Part shown: positions 1 to 8,076 of the stretch, piece after piece
Numbering within the stretch: the first letter of the stretch is position 1
Layout: every line of letters begins with the position of its first letter
NCBI RefSeq assembly: GCF_002608075.1
Contig: NZ_LAHA01000004.1
Coordinates: 92,323 to 156,322 of the forward strand
DNA: 64,000 bases
Direction: 5' to 3'
Source of the DNA: Nostoc linckia z4
Lineage (GTDB): Bacteria > Cyanobacteriota > Cyanobacteriia > Cyanobacteriales > Nostocaceae
Notes under the pieces: model-generated
What the model saw: only the letters and a program-made list of their open reading frames with translations
The model's database searches: none
What the model was told of the DNA's origin: nothing
Program-made: the position numbers and the translations under genes

Positions 1-39
1 TGTTTTATCGTGTGTACACTCGAAACAGTAACTCAGTCT

Positions 40-110
40 TGTAGACAGAGATATGAATCGACGACCTTCCGATTACAAGTCGGGTCTACACTGCGAACAG
101 TTTCTTAATC
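40..110 (-). pseudogene. degenerate tRNA-Thr(UGU)-like sequence
   Basis: On the minus strand there is an anticodon-arm-like stretch: a CCGA/TCGG stem around a seven-base loop CTTGTAA, which would read UGU (threonine), followed by an AGGTC variable region and a T-loop-like TTCATAT. The T stem and acceptor stem do not pair, so I do not call an intact tRNA. A second T-loop-like TTCGAGT lies further toward position 15. Degenerate tRNA arrays are known in Nostocales, and this could be the edge of one. A chance resemblance is possible. Confidence 0.3.
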
Positions 111-350
111 TGGTGGATAATGAAAATCTACAAGATTCTGTAAATCCTCATTTCGACAAACTTGGTGTCCGAAATTTGTCTCTAAAACACTGACGCGATT
201 CTCAAGGTCAGCTAGCTGATTATCTTGAATGGCATTCTGGAGTCGTACTGCTTCTATTGCATCAACTAAATAGTGAAGTTGCTTAAGTACCGTGCGGATT
301 AGGTGGAGGTCGGCATTCTGGTTCTGCATTTGAGATTGTTTCATTTGCAT
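105..350 (-). CDS. small hypothetical protein, coiled-coil-like
   Basis: The reading frame encodes 81 residues starting with ATG at 350. It is rich in Gln, Asn and Leu, with a heptad-like stretch in the second half (LADLENRVSVLE) that suggests a short coiled coil. No signal peptide or membrane segment is visible. It lies downstream of the CRISPR remnant on the same strand as cas3, but nothing in it resembles a Cas protein. I do not recognise the family, and its 3' end overlaps the tRNA-like stretch, so it may not be a real gene. Confidence 0.3.
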   Translation of the reverse strand: MQMKQSQMQNQNADLHLIRTVLKQLHYLVDAIEAVRLQNAIQDNQLADLENRVSVLETNFGHQVCRNEDLQNLVDFHYPPD

Positions 351-454
351 AGAATAAGGTACAGTATTTTACGTTCACAGTAATTAACCCCATAAGATAT
401 TTTACTGTGACTAAAACTTGTGTACTATAGTAGCAGTATAAGTCTAAGGCATTC

Positions 455-556
455 AAATCCCTATTAGGGATTGAAACAATTATCTGTGAACGTACTACTG
501 TTCCTTGTTCTGCCTTAAGACCATGAATAACCAAAATCCCTATTAGGGATTGAAAC
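455..556 (-). CRISPR. two-repeat CRISPR remnant
   Basis: The 23-base core AAATCCCTATTAGGGATTGAAAC occurs identically at 455-477 and 534-556, separated by 56 bases. On the minus strand it starts GTTTCAATCCCTAATAGGG, the typical 5' end of cyanobacterial CRISPR repeats near type I-D and III loci, and it holds an internal palindrome. The centre-to-centre distance of 79 bases fits a repeat of about 37 plus a spacer of about 42. The outer 14 bases of the two copies do not match, so at least one repeat is decayed. The remnant begins one base after the cas3 stop codon. Confidence 0.6.
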
Positions 557-557
557 C

Positions 558-2735
558 TCAAGCAACCCATATCTCATCTCCCTTGCTTTTAAAGGTGTAC
601 GCCAGCGTATCTAGCAGCAGTGCAGAGTGACCAAAAGCGATCGCATACGGTGCGTTAACATCATGAAAGCTATACTGATCGCTGATTGGGTAAATCTGAA
701 AATGCATCGGTAGCCGCAACCGCATCCGTACTTCTGCAACTGGACGGCGAATCACATAACAAACTAAACCCTGTGTTTTCAAGCGTTTGTTAATCTCCCC
801 AATCCAGTAGTTTTCAGGTTGCCAAATTTCCACACCTTTTAAAACCTGAACTTTCCAAGCGTCTGCTTTTGGTTGCAAGTCGCCTGAATAAGTAAATTTC
901 CAGTTCAGCCGTTCCTCGCGGTAGGAACGCAACTTGATAAATGCGAGACAGTGAGCAAATCTACCTTTGGCTATGGGTTGTCCGGTGCGTTTGGCGGTTT
1001 CTTGGAGTGTCCGTATAAACGCCGCTTCTGTCCACATTTCAATTTCTAAGTTGCTTAAAATTCCCGGTAAATCATAGGTTTTAAATCTGTCTACTTCGTT
1101 TGTTTCTGTTAAATCGTAAATTCCGCATTGCAAAGGACTAGAACCTCGAAAACTATAAGCATCATCAGCAATGGGATTTCCTAATTTACCTGAAAGCGCT
1201 TGCCAATCTTTAGCCCATCCTTGAATACGTCCGGCTAGAGGTTTTAAACTGGTTTCAAAGACTGCTTCACAAGCTTGAATAAATGCTTCTAAACTACCTA
1301 CATACTGTTGTTGAATAGTCTTGTGTTTCAAGTCCCAACACAGTTTCATTGATTGCACAGCACCCCAACGGCGATAATAACCATGAAAATCATTGATTTG
1401 GCGATATTGCTCTTTAATTATGTTTTGCAGAGTGGGGCGATCGCAAGTACTATTAACTACTAAAGGTGGTGACTCTATCTGAAATAATCTCTCTACTAAA
1501 AAGTTGGGAACCAAAGCCAAAGCTGTGAAGTTTTCAAACTTAATTTGCTCACCATTTTTATCATAGCCATCATGTCTACCCAAGCGTCCCAAACGCTGAA
1601 TAAAATTACCCGCATCCGATGATTCAAAAATTAGGAAGTTAATTTTAAAATCAACGCCAACATCAATAGTACTCGTGCCAAGAACTAAATCAGCAGCCAA
1701 ACTTAACTCTTTTTGCGCTTTTCCTGATAATCCTGTATTTTCTCCTACCGTCAAGCCATGAGGCTGCAAAAGTTCTTGAAAAAATGGAGTCAGGCGCTTG
1801 ACTGCTGCGATGGAATTGAGAATAATTGCTCCCTTACTCCCTGGATACTGCTGAAACTGAGCCAAAATCAAATTACTATTTTCTCTTAACCAAGTTTCCG
1901 AAGCTTTAAAAGCAGGTTCTAAAGGAATAAAGTTCAGTGAAATTGTTCGTGCTACTTGCCGCCATCCTTGCGTTTGCAGTTCGTTTTCTTGTTCGGCGCT
2001 ATCAGGAAATTGATATTTATTTTTCTCTAACGGGTTAATTTCTTGGCAGCGAAAACCTGCTGCTTGCAATCTAGTAATTAAATTTTTATCTGGTGTAGCT
2101 GAAAGAAACAAAAACTTCTTGCGGCGGTTTGTACAGCGAATTAATAGCATCGTGTTAATTACACTTGCAATTTGAGGAGCAGCAAAAACATGGAATTCAT
2201 CAAAGATAAATAAGTCAAAGTCTTTATCAATTCTGCCCCATAATTTATCCGGACTGTCACCAGGAATTATATAAGCACCTCGATGTAAGTAATGAAAAAT
2301 ATCAGGGTTAGTTAATAATGCTTCTCTTTGATTTGTGAGAGTTGCGATCGCTGCACTTTTTCTCAATCCTTCATTCTCAGCATAAATTTCTAAATCAGCC
2401 CCACTCAGCCGCACTACACGCGGTTTATCTCTGGGTTGAAATTCTTCAATATATCCTTGAATTTGTATTTCTTGGTCACGCGCTAATTCGTTAGTTGGAT
2501 AAAGTGCAATAGCTGAAAATTCACCTTGCAGCACTTCTAAATAAGCAGCTAAGCTTTTACCGTCGCCTGTCATGGCGGTGTTGAATACTACATCAACATT
2601 TGGATCTTGCAGTGCTTTGAAAGTTTCAACTTGATGCCAAGATAATGACCAGCCATCTGGAATTTTCAAGCCTGGTGGTGTCGCCACTGTTTGAGAATAC
2701 ACTGGCTTGAGAGTTATTGTGTAATCATTGGACAT
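558..2735 (-). CDS. cas3: type I-D CRISPR-associated helicase Cas3'
   Basis: This is a superfamily 2 DNA helicase of the Cas3 type, expected to unwind target DNA after Cascade binding. Counted from an upstream ATG at 2816, visible motifs are Walker A TGDGKS (83-88), DEFH box (206-209), SATP (239-242) and the arginine-finger motif QRLGRLGRHDG (407-417). There is no HD nuclease domain, which fits type I-D, where the HD domain is on Cas10d. I chose the ATG at 2735 (MSNDYTI) because the longer start would run into the divergent WYL gene; 2816 remains possible. The stop codon at 558-560 lies one base from a CRISPR repeat, and no other cas gene follows in the 557 bases to the window edge. Confidence 0.8.
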   Translation of the reverse strand: MSNDYTITLKPVYSQTVATPPGLKIPDGWSLSWHQVETFKALQDPNVDVVFNTAMTGDGKSLAAYLEVLQGEFSAIALYPTNELARDQEIQIQGYIEEFQPRDKPRVVRLSGADLEIYAENEGLRKSAAIATLTNQREALLTNPDIFHYLHRGAYIIPGDSPDKLWGRIDKDFDLFIFDEFHVFAAPQIASVINTMLLIRCTNRRKKFLFLSATPDKNLITRLQAAGFRCQEINPLEKNKYQFPDSAEQENELQTQGWRQVARTISLNFIPLEPAFKASETWLRENSNLILAQFQQYPGSKGAIILNSIAAVKRLTPFFQELLQPHGLTVGENTGLSGKAQKELSLAADLVLGTSTIDVGVDFKINFLIFESSDAGNFIQRLGRLGRHDGYDKNGEQIKFENFTALALVPNFLVERLFQIESPPLVVNSTCDRPTLQNIIKEQYRQINDFHGYYRRWGAVQSMKLCWDLKHKTIQQQYVGSLEAFIQACEAVFETSLKPLAGRIQGWAKDWQALSGKLGNPIADDAYSFRGSSPLQCGIYDLTETNEVDRFKTYDLPGILSNLEIEMWTEAAFIRTLQETAKRTGQPIAKGRFAHCLAFIKLRSYREERLNWKFTYSGDLQPKADAWKVQVLKGVEIWQPENYWIGEINKRLKTQGLVCYVIRRPVAEVRMRLRLPMHFQIYPISDQYSFHDVNAPYAIAFGHSALLLDTLAYTFKSKGDEIWVA

Positions 2736-2830
2736 ATACTGAAATAGTGTCCGTAACTGGTTGTTAAAAACCATATTGGCACGCAAAATAGAGGTTGGCA
2801 AGATATATCCGTGCAAAAGTGTCCGTACAA

Positions 2831-3700
2831 ATGAGTCGTAAAGGTCAATCGATAACTCTGTCTCTGCGAGAACAGGATAAAACCGAATTAGAAAACCTGG
2901 CGCTGGAGTTTGGTATGATGTGGGGCGATCGCCCGAATATCTCTAAACTAATAGAAGCGATCGCCCGCCATCAGTTAATTATTGGTAAAAATCATGACTG
3001 GTCAGAAGCGCGTATCCGTGCCCTTGACCGTGCAATGCGTTTATTAACCGACAACGGGCAAAACGAGCAAGCGCAAATCATAGCGCAATTATTACTGGAA
3101 CGTAGCGAAATACCGATACCTCTGCGTACTGAAATCGAAAGTTTCTTAGGGAATTTAGCCCCGCAGTGGCGTTTGCAAATTGACCGTTACATCTTACAGC
3201 AGCAAGCGTTTCAACTCAGTTATCAAGATCCAAGACAACAAGTATTTAATTTTACTGTTCGCTATGCTAAAGTTACACCCCACGAAAAGCGTCAATATTT
3301 AGATTGCTGGTGTGAAGAGACAGAGGGTAATTCTGATGTGGAAGAGTTACGTCACAATTGGAGTCTACGTTTAGACCGTATTCAAGAAGCCGCTGTATTA
3401 CCTGTTGCCGGTGAGTGGCGTCGTAGCCAATTGGCACAAATAGACGTAGAAATGCATCTACTTGGTAATTTAGGCTTTGCTTATCAAGCTAAACCGGAAG
3501 ACAAGACAAATGAATGGTTACCGGACACACAACGTATCAAACGAGTTGTCAGGCCTATCTCTAATACCTTTTGGTTTATTCGCGAAATTATGCAATATAC
3601 TCCTGATTGCGTCATCGTTTCCCCAGAAAACGTTCAAGCACTGATAGTTGCAAAACTAAAAACCCTCTGTCAGCATTACGGGCTAGAAGTTTTTTTGTAA
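2831..3700 (+). CDS. WYL domain transcriptional regulator
   Basis: This is a probable ligand-responsive DNA-binding regulator. The N-terminal 60 residues (MSRKGQSITLSLREQDK onward) look like a ribbon-helix-helix DNA-binding segment. The rest has the layout of cyanobacterial WYL proteins, ending in a C-terminal segment with VSPENVQALIVAKLK. It is divergent from cas3, with roughly 95 bases between the two preferred starts, which suggests it controls the cas promoter. WYL regulators of this kind are common beside cyanobacterial cas operons. A GTG/ATG start further upstream (2795) is open but would overlap the long form of cas3. Confidence 0.7.
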   Translation: MSRKGQSITLSLREQDKTELENLALEFGMMWGDRPNISKLIEAIARHQLIIGKNHDWSEARIRALDRAMRLLTDNGQNEQAQIIAQLLLERSEIPIPLRTEIESFLGNLAPQWRLQIDRYILQQQAFQLSYQDPRQQVFNFTVRYAKVTPHEKRQYLDCWCEETEGNSDVEELRHNWSLRLDRIQEAAVLPVAGEWRRSQLAQIDVEMHLLGNLGFAYQAKPEDKTNEWLPDTQRIKRVVRPISNTFWFIREIMQYTPDCVIVSPENVQALIVAKLKTLCQHYGLEVFL

Positions 3701-3708
3701 ACGCTAGT

Positions 3709-3831
3709 GGGGAGATGGGGAGATGGGGAGATGGGGAAAAGGTTAAAGGTTAAAGGGAAAAGGAATAAATTTAATCTTTCCCCTTTTCCCCTTACCCTTT
3801 TCCCCTTCCCAATGCCCCAATCCCTAGCCAA
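3709..3831. repeat. dispersed G-rich/C-rich repeat element, copy A
   Basis: The element begins nine bases after the WYL stop codon with four GGGGAGAT units, continues through GGGGAAAAGGTTAAAGG and AAAGGGAAAAGGAATAAA, and ends in C-rich runs. The two halves can pair as a long hairpin. Its core is nearly the reverse complement of the element at 15982-16145. It may also act as a 3' end for the WYL transcript. Confidence 0.8.
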
Positions 3832-3849
3832 CACTACCCCAATGACAAA

Positions 3850-4380
3850 TTACCTTTCTGCTAAACAAGAGTAATCGCCAAATAACGAAAAATCTCTGCT
3901 ACAAGAACGTCGCAGCAGTTTTGCAACTTCTACAATCAATTGTGTAGGATTTGAAGGCTTTTTGATATAACTTTGAAATCCACATGCAAGAGCTTGTTTA
4001 TAAGCTTTATTTTCACCTCGATCGCTAAAGGCGATCGCTGGAATTTCCCTCATTTTTTCTGAGGCAAGAGTCCGGATTTTTTGGATCAACAAATATCCAG
4101 AATTACCTGGCAAATCGATGTCGCTAATTAAAAGATCCACTGTTACTTTTTTAACGATTTCAAATGCTTCCATAGCACATGAGGTAGTAATCACACTGAT
4201 TCCATAAATTTTTAGAATACAGGTAATAAAGGTAATAATATCTTCATTATCATCTACTAAAAGTATTGTCCTTCCTTGAAAAATTCCTGTATTTTTTATA
4301 TCATTTTGATGATGAAAATTATCTAATTTTATGCCGACTCTCTCTTCAAGAGGATGTGAGTCATCAAAATTTTTTGACAC
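3850..4380 (-). CDS. single-domain response regulator
   Basis: The 176-residue protein has a 35-residue variable N-terminus followed by one CheY-like receiver domain: acidic pair in ILLVDDNED, phosphoacceptor Asp in LLISDIDLPG, Thr/Ser position as FSDR, and the conserved Lys in YIKKPS. There is no output domain. The start is GTG at 4380, supported by a strong Shine-Dalgarno sequence (TAGGAGG, complement of 4391-4397) about ten bases upstream. No kinase is directly adjacent on this strand. The phytochrome kinase 500 bases away points the other way, so its partner is unknown. Confidence 0.8.
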   Translation of the reverse strand: MSKNFDDSHPLEERVGIKLDNFHHQNDIKNTGIFQGRTILLVDDNEDIITFITCILKIYGISVITTSCAMEAFEIVKKVTVDLLISDIDLPGNSGYLLIQKIRTLASEKMREIPAIAFSDRGENKAYKQALACGFQSYIKKPSNPTQLIVEVAKLLRRSCSRDFSLFGDYSCLAER

Positions 4381-4906
4381 GATGTATTGGCCTCCTAAGT
4401 TGCCGAATCAATTAGGGAGGAAGTCCTACTGGTAGCTAGCTGCTAACTAGCTGCCTAGTGGGCATCATTAGTGTTATGAACTTGATTAAATCAAGTTTTA
4501 TTGTCACTAGTCTTATTTCCTTAGATATATAAAATTTATTTGTTTGTTAAATTTTTGTCTTTATTTTTACCGATAGCCATCTTCTCATTATTTAAGTAAT
4601 TATCGTCAAATACGTTCTATTTATGACTAAAAATTTCTAAGTATTTATCAGATTTTATATTTTGGACTCAAAGCATTAGTTACAAAGCTGTTGTTGATTG
4701 CGATCGGCATCAATCTACGGCAATTCCAAACAAAGCCATCGCCATACAGGTAATTGTAAGGGCGAATGGCTATTCACCCCTACCATGTACTCCATTTACT
4801 GAAAAACGCCATAGTACGATCGCGTCCACACTTATCGGCATATACTTTAAAGAAATGTGACATTTAATTGCGCTATTGTAAAAATCAGCTTTACATCAGT
4901 TGATTT
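4381..4906. other. intergenic region with one hairpin repeat
   Basis: This divergent spacer between the lone receiver and the phytochrome kinase must hold both promoters, although I could not fix either. At 4756-4783 there is an imperfect palindrome (GTAAGGGCGAATGGC facing TATTCACCCCTAC), a repeat class that is common in cyanobacterial genomes. Around 4430-4460 the words TAGCTAGC and ACTAGCTG recur. No open frame looks coding. Confidence 0.5.
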
Positions 4907-7201
4907 ATGAGCCAGCCTGAAGAGACCAATGCCCAAGCTAACGCTCTGACTAACCACGATTCCAAACCCATTCACATACCTGGCTCTATTCAACCTCATG
5001 GCGTACTGTTAGCACTGAATACTCAGCTAGAGATAGTGCAAGTCAGTGACAATACCCCAGAATATTTGGGTAAAGAGCCAGAAGATTTGCTCAATCAACC
5101 CCTGAACTGTTTGTTTGACAGTAAAAAAGTGGAACTTGTTAAGCAGTGCTTGGGGAAAAAAATTGGTATTTCTAATGCATTTAGAGTATTAATAAACACT
5201 GATAATGGCGAACGGTATTTTGATGCCGTGGTTCATCGCACACAAGAAGCTGTCATTGTGGAGCTAGAACCCACTGACTCGGAATCGGAGGTCAGTTTCT
5301 TGGGCTTTCATGAATTGGTGGGTGAAGCCATAGCCAAAATGCAAAGCACATCGAATTTAATCGAATTTTTGCACATCGCAGCAGAGAAACTCCAAGAAAT
5401 TATTGGTTTTCACCGTGTGATGGTGTATCAATTTGACGAATCCGGAGCCGGTTCTGTAGTTGTAGAAGTCAAAGGAGAAGATTTATCACCTTATTTAGGA
5501 CTCCACTACCCTGCTACAGATATCCCAGCCCAAGCTAGGGAGTTATACACGCGCTCTTTGCTACGATTTATTCCTGATTTGACTGTGGAAGCGGTCAAGC
5601 TATTTCCCGGCCAAAATCTTGACTTAAGCTACAGTGTGTTGAGGAGTTTTGATTCCTGTTGTATTGAATATCATCAAAACATGGGAGTCACGTCACTTTT
5701 AGTCATTTCACTGATTCAAGAGCAAAAACTTTGGGGATTAATATCTTGCCATCATCAAACACCAAAGTATCTCTCTTATGAAGTGCGGAAGATGTGCGAA
5801 TTTTTGGGACAAATTGTTTCTTCAGAATTAGCGCACAAAATTAGTCACTCGGAATGGGACTATGAAGTCAAGCTCAAATCGCTACAGTCTGAGTTTCTCA
5901 AGTCCATTTCCCAAGCCGACAATTTTATTGATGCTCTCATCAAACCGGAAATCCGTTTGTTAGATCTTGTTAGCGCCTCAGGAGCAGCAATTTGTTTGGA
6001 TAATGAAGTTACTCTCGTGGGAGCAACACCGAATATTGACCAGGTGCGGGCGCTGATTGAATGGGCGGATACCCAAGTTCATGACAATTTGTTTTCCACT
6101 GATTCTTTGCCAAAGCTTTACCCAGAAGCGTTGATATTTAAAGATACTGCTAGCGGCTTGTTGCTACTGCGGATTTCTCAAGTCCGACGCTATTACATCC
6201 TTTGGTTTCGCCCTGAAGTTATCCAAACAGTAAACTGGGCAGGTGATCCCAACGAATCCATTCAAGCCCAAGCAGATGGTAGCCTGACCTTATCTGTGCG
6301 AAAATCTTTTGCAGCTTGGCAAGAAACAGTGAGATTAACTTCTCTACCTTGGAGACCATGCGAACTTGACAGTGCTTTGAGTCTGAGAAATGCCATCGTC
6401 GGTATTGTACTCTCCAAGGCCGATGAATTAGCCAAAATTAATTTAGAGTTAGAACGCAGCAATCAAGAGCTAGCCTCCTTTGCCTATGCTGCTTCCCATG
6501 ACCTCAAGGAACCTCTGCGGGGTATTTATAACTTTTCCACGGTACTGTTAGAAGACTATGACGAAATATTAGATGATGATGGTGTTGAGTGCTTGCAGAC
6601 AGTAGTCTCCTTATCTGTACGCATGGAAACGCTGATTAATGCTCTACTGCGACTTTCCCAGTTAGGACAAGCACAACTGCGAGAACAAGCCACCGACCTC
6701 AACGAATTGGTGGCTCAAGTAATTGAAGTCTTTCGGGCTAGTCAGCACAACTCTGGACTGATGGATATTCGCATTCCTCGACCTTTACCCATAGTGGAGT
6801 GCGATCGCGTTCTCGTCAACGAAGTCTTCAGTAACTTAATTGGTAACGCCTTCAAATACAACGATAAAGCTGAAAAATGGGTTGAGATTGGCTACTTCTC
6901 TGGAGATAGGGAGCAAGGGAGATGGGGAGGTGGGGAGCCTCTGCCCTTGGAGCCTCTTGTGCCCATACCCCATGCCCCATGCCCTATTTTTTATGTCCGC
7001 GATAACGGTATTGGGATTCCCCAACATCATCTAGAAACCATCTTTCGATTATTTAAGCGGCTGCATTCCCAGGAAAAATACGGCGGAGGTGCAGGTGCAG
7101 GACTAGCTATTGTTAAGAAAATTGTTGAGCTGCACAACGGTCAAATTTGGGTCGAATCTGCTGTAGGCATTGGCTCGATATTCTATTTTACGCTCGAATA
7201 G
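4907..7201 (+). CDS. phytochrome-type sensor histidine kinase
   Basis: The protein is a bilin-binding red/far-red sensor kinase (764 aa). The order is PAS (about 20-125, with PIHIPGSIQPHG), GAF (about 145-310, with YPATDIP Asp205 and SCHHQTPKYLSYE), PHY (about 325-510, with VRKSFAAWQET), HisKA (His531 in ASHDLKEP) and HATPase. The N-terminus lacks the Cys used by bacteriophytochromes, while the GAF domain has Cys251 at the plant/Cph1-type attachment position. The next residue, normally His, is Cys252. About 28 residues from a G-rich repeat are inserted before FYVRDNGIGI in the ATPase domain. An Rcp1-like regulator follows 52 bases downstream, the usual partner. Confidence 0.88.
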   Translation: MSQPEETNAQANALTNHDSKPIHIPGSIQPHGVLLALNTQLEIVQVSDNTPEYLGKEPEDLLNQPLNCLFDSKKVELVKQCLGKKIGISNAFRVLINTDNGERYFDAVVHRTQEAVIVELEPTDSESEVSFLGFHELVGEAIAKMQSTSNLIEFLHIAAEKLQEIIGFHRVMVYQFDESGAGSVVVEVKGEDLSPYLGLHYPATDIPAQARELYTRSLLRFIPDLTVEAVKLFPGQNLDLSYSVLRSFDSCCIEYHQNMGVTSLLVISLIQEQKLWGLISCHHQTPKYLSYEVRKMCEFLGQIVSSELAHKISHSEWDYEVKLKSLQSEFLKSISQADNFIDALIKPEIRLLDLVSASGAAICLDNEVTLVGATPNIDQVRALIEWADTQVHDNLFSTDSLPKLYPEALIFKDTASGLLLLRISQVRRYYILWFRPEVIQTVNWAGDPNESIQAQADGSLTLSVRKSFAAWQETVRLTSLPWRPCELDSALSLRNAIVGIVLSKADELAKINLELERSNQELASFAYAASHDLKEPLRGIYNFSTVLLEDYDEILDDDGVECLQTVVSLSVRMETLINALLRLSQLGQAQLREQATDLNELVAQVIEVFRASQHNSGLMDIRIPRPLPIVECDRVLVNEVFSNLIGNAFKYNDKAEKWVEIGYFSGDREQGRWGGGEPLPLEPLVPIPHAPCPIFYVRDNGIGIPQHHLETIFRLFKRLHSQEKYGGGAGAGLAIVKKIVELHNGQIWVESAVGIGSIFYFTLE
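6903..6988. repeat. repeat-derived in-frame insertion in the phytochrome kinase
   Basis: The DNA changes to G-rich then C-rich text (GGAGATGGGGAGGTGGGGAG, then CCCCATGCCCCATGCCC), the same vocabulary as the intergenic repeats. It stays in frame and encodes a Gly/Pro-rich segment (GRWGGGEPLPLEPLVPIP) between the N-box region and the DNGIGI strand of the ATPase domain. Confidence 0.75.
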
Positions 7202-7253
7202 TTTAAGATAGTCACCAAATATATATTTTTGTTAAGTTGTTTTAAGACCACGA

Positions 7254-7721
7254 ATGACAAAAAAACTTCATGAACCTCTGCTTGTTGTTGAGGACAGCAA
7301 TGAAGATTTTCGGATGCTACAACGTCTGATGAGGCGCATGTCCGTCCAGAACCCCATACATCGTTGTACCAATGGGGATGAGGTTATAGAGTTCCTCTAT
7401 CAACAGAAGAACGATACCTACCACCAGGGCGAAGAATCATGCAACTCACAACTAGCATTACGACCTTCTGTAATCTTGCTCGATCTCAATTTACCAGGCA
7501 TAGATGGCCGCGACATCTTAGCCCGCCTCAAGCAAGACAATACTTTTAAGGAAATCCCCGTCGTAGTTTTTACTACGTCATCGAACCCCAAAGATATTGA
7601 ACTGTGCTACCAAAAAGGCGCAAATGGATATCTAGTAAAGCCGATGGATGCTCAAGAACTAAAAAAGACGATTCAGGCTTTTGTAGACTACTGGCTGGAA
7701 GCCAATACACCGCCTGCGTAG
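7254..7721 (+). CDS. Rcp1-like response regulator
   Basis: The protein is a stand-alone receiver domain of 155 residues that matches the Rcp1 subfamily, which takes phosphate from cyanobacterial phytochromes. Visible are the acidic pair in LLVVEDSNEDF (Asp14), the phosphoacceptor Asp77 in ILLDLNLPG, FTTSS, and Lys in YLVKPMD. The extended loop with acidic residues before LRPSVILLD is typical of Rcp1 relatives. The gene follows the phytochrome kinase closely on the same strand and is very likely cotranscribed with it. Confidence 0.85.
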   Translation: MTKKLHEPLLVVEDSNEDFRMLQRLMRRMSVQNPIHRCTNGDEVIEFLYQQKNDTYHQGEESCNSQLALRPSVILLDLNLPGIDGRDILARLKQDNTFKEIPVVVFTTSSNPKDIELCYQKGANGYLVKPMDAQELKKTIQAFVDYWLEANTPPA

Positions 7722-8076
7722 GCTTAATTTGTTTATTTTCCAGATGATGAAGCAGTAAAGACCAAGGCATAACAAAAAAGACTACTTACATGGCACAGAG
7801 ACATTCTCATCTTTGAGTCACAGTGTTTGCTGTCTGGAAAATGAGGAGTGACAGGAGGATAGGAGATTATAGAATTTTTTTCTGTATGACTGCCTGAGAT
7901 TGATGTTCTCCATTTTCCTGTTTTTGTTGCTGCCTTCTAGGATTTGCGATCGCTTTAGTATTTCTAAATAATTTAGCTTTTATTTATATTTATTTTATAT
8001 TATTTTTAGAATTATGCAATAAAAACACAATCTGGATAAAAGGGATCTATCTAGCTCCCCGATCCTCATACTTAAT
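7722..8076. other. intergenic spacer, no gene seen
   Basis: The 355 bases have one HIP1 site near 7950 and an AT-rich run (7970-8030) that could hold the promoter of the following kinase. No repeat of the G-rich type and no convincing reading frame was seen. Confidence 0.4.

Noticed and set aside
283..570. 95-codon open frame on the minus strand across the CRISPR remnant
   Set aside because: It reads straight through both CRISPR repeats (SIPNRDLNALD, SLIGILVIHG), which is translated repeat text, and overlaps the cas3 end.
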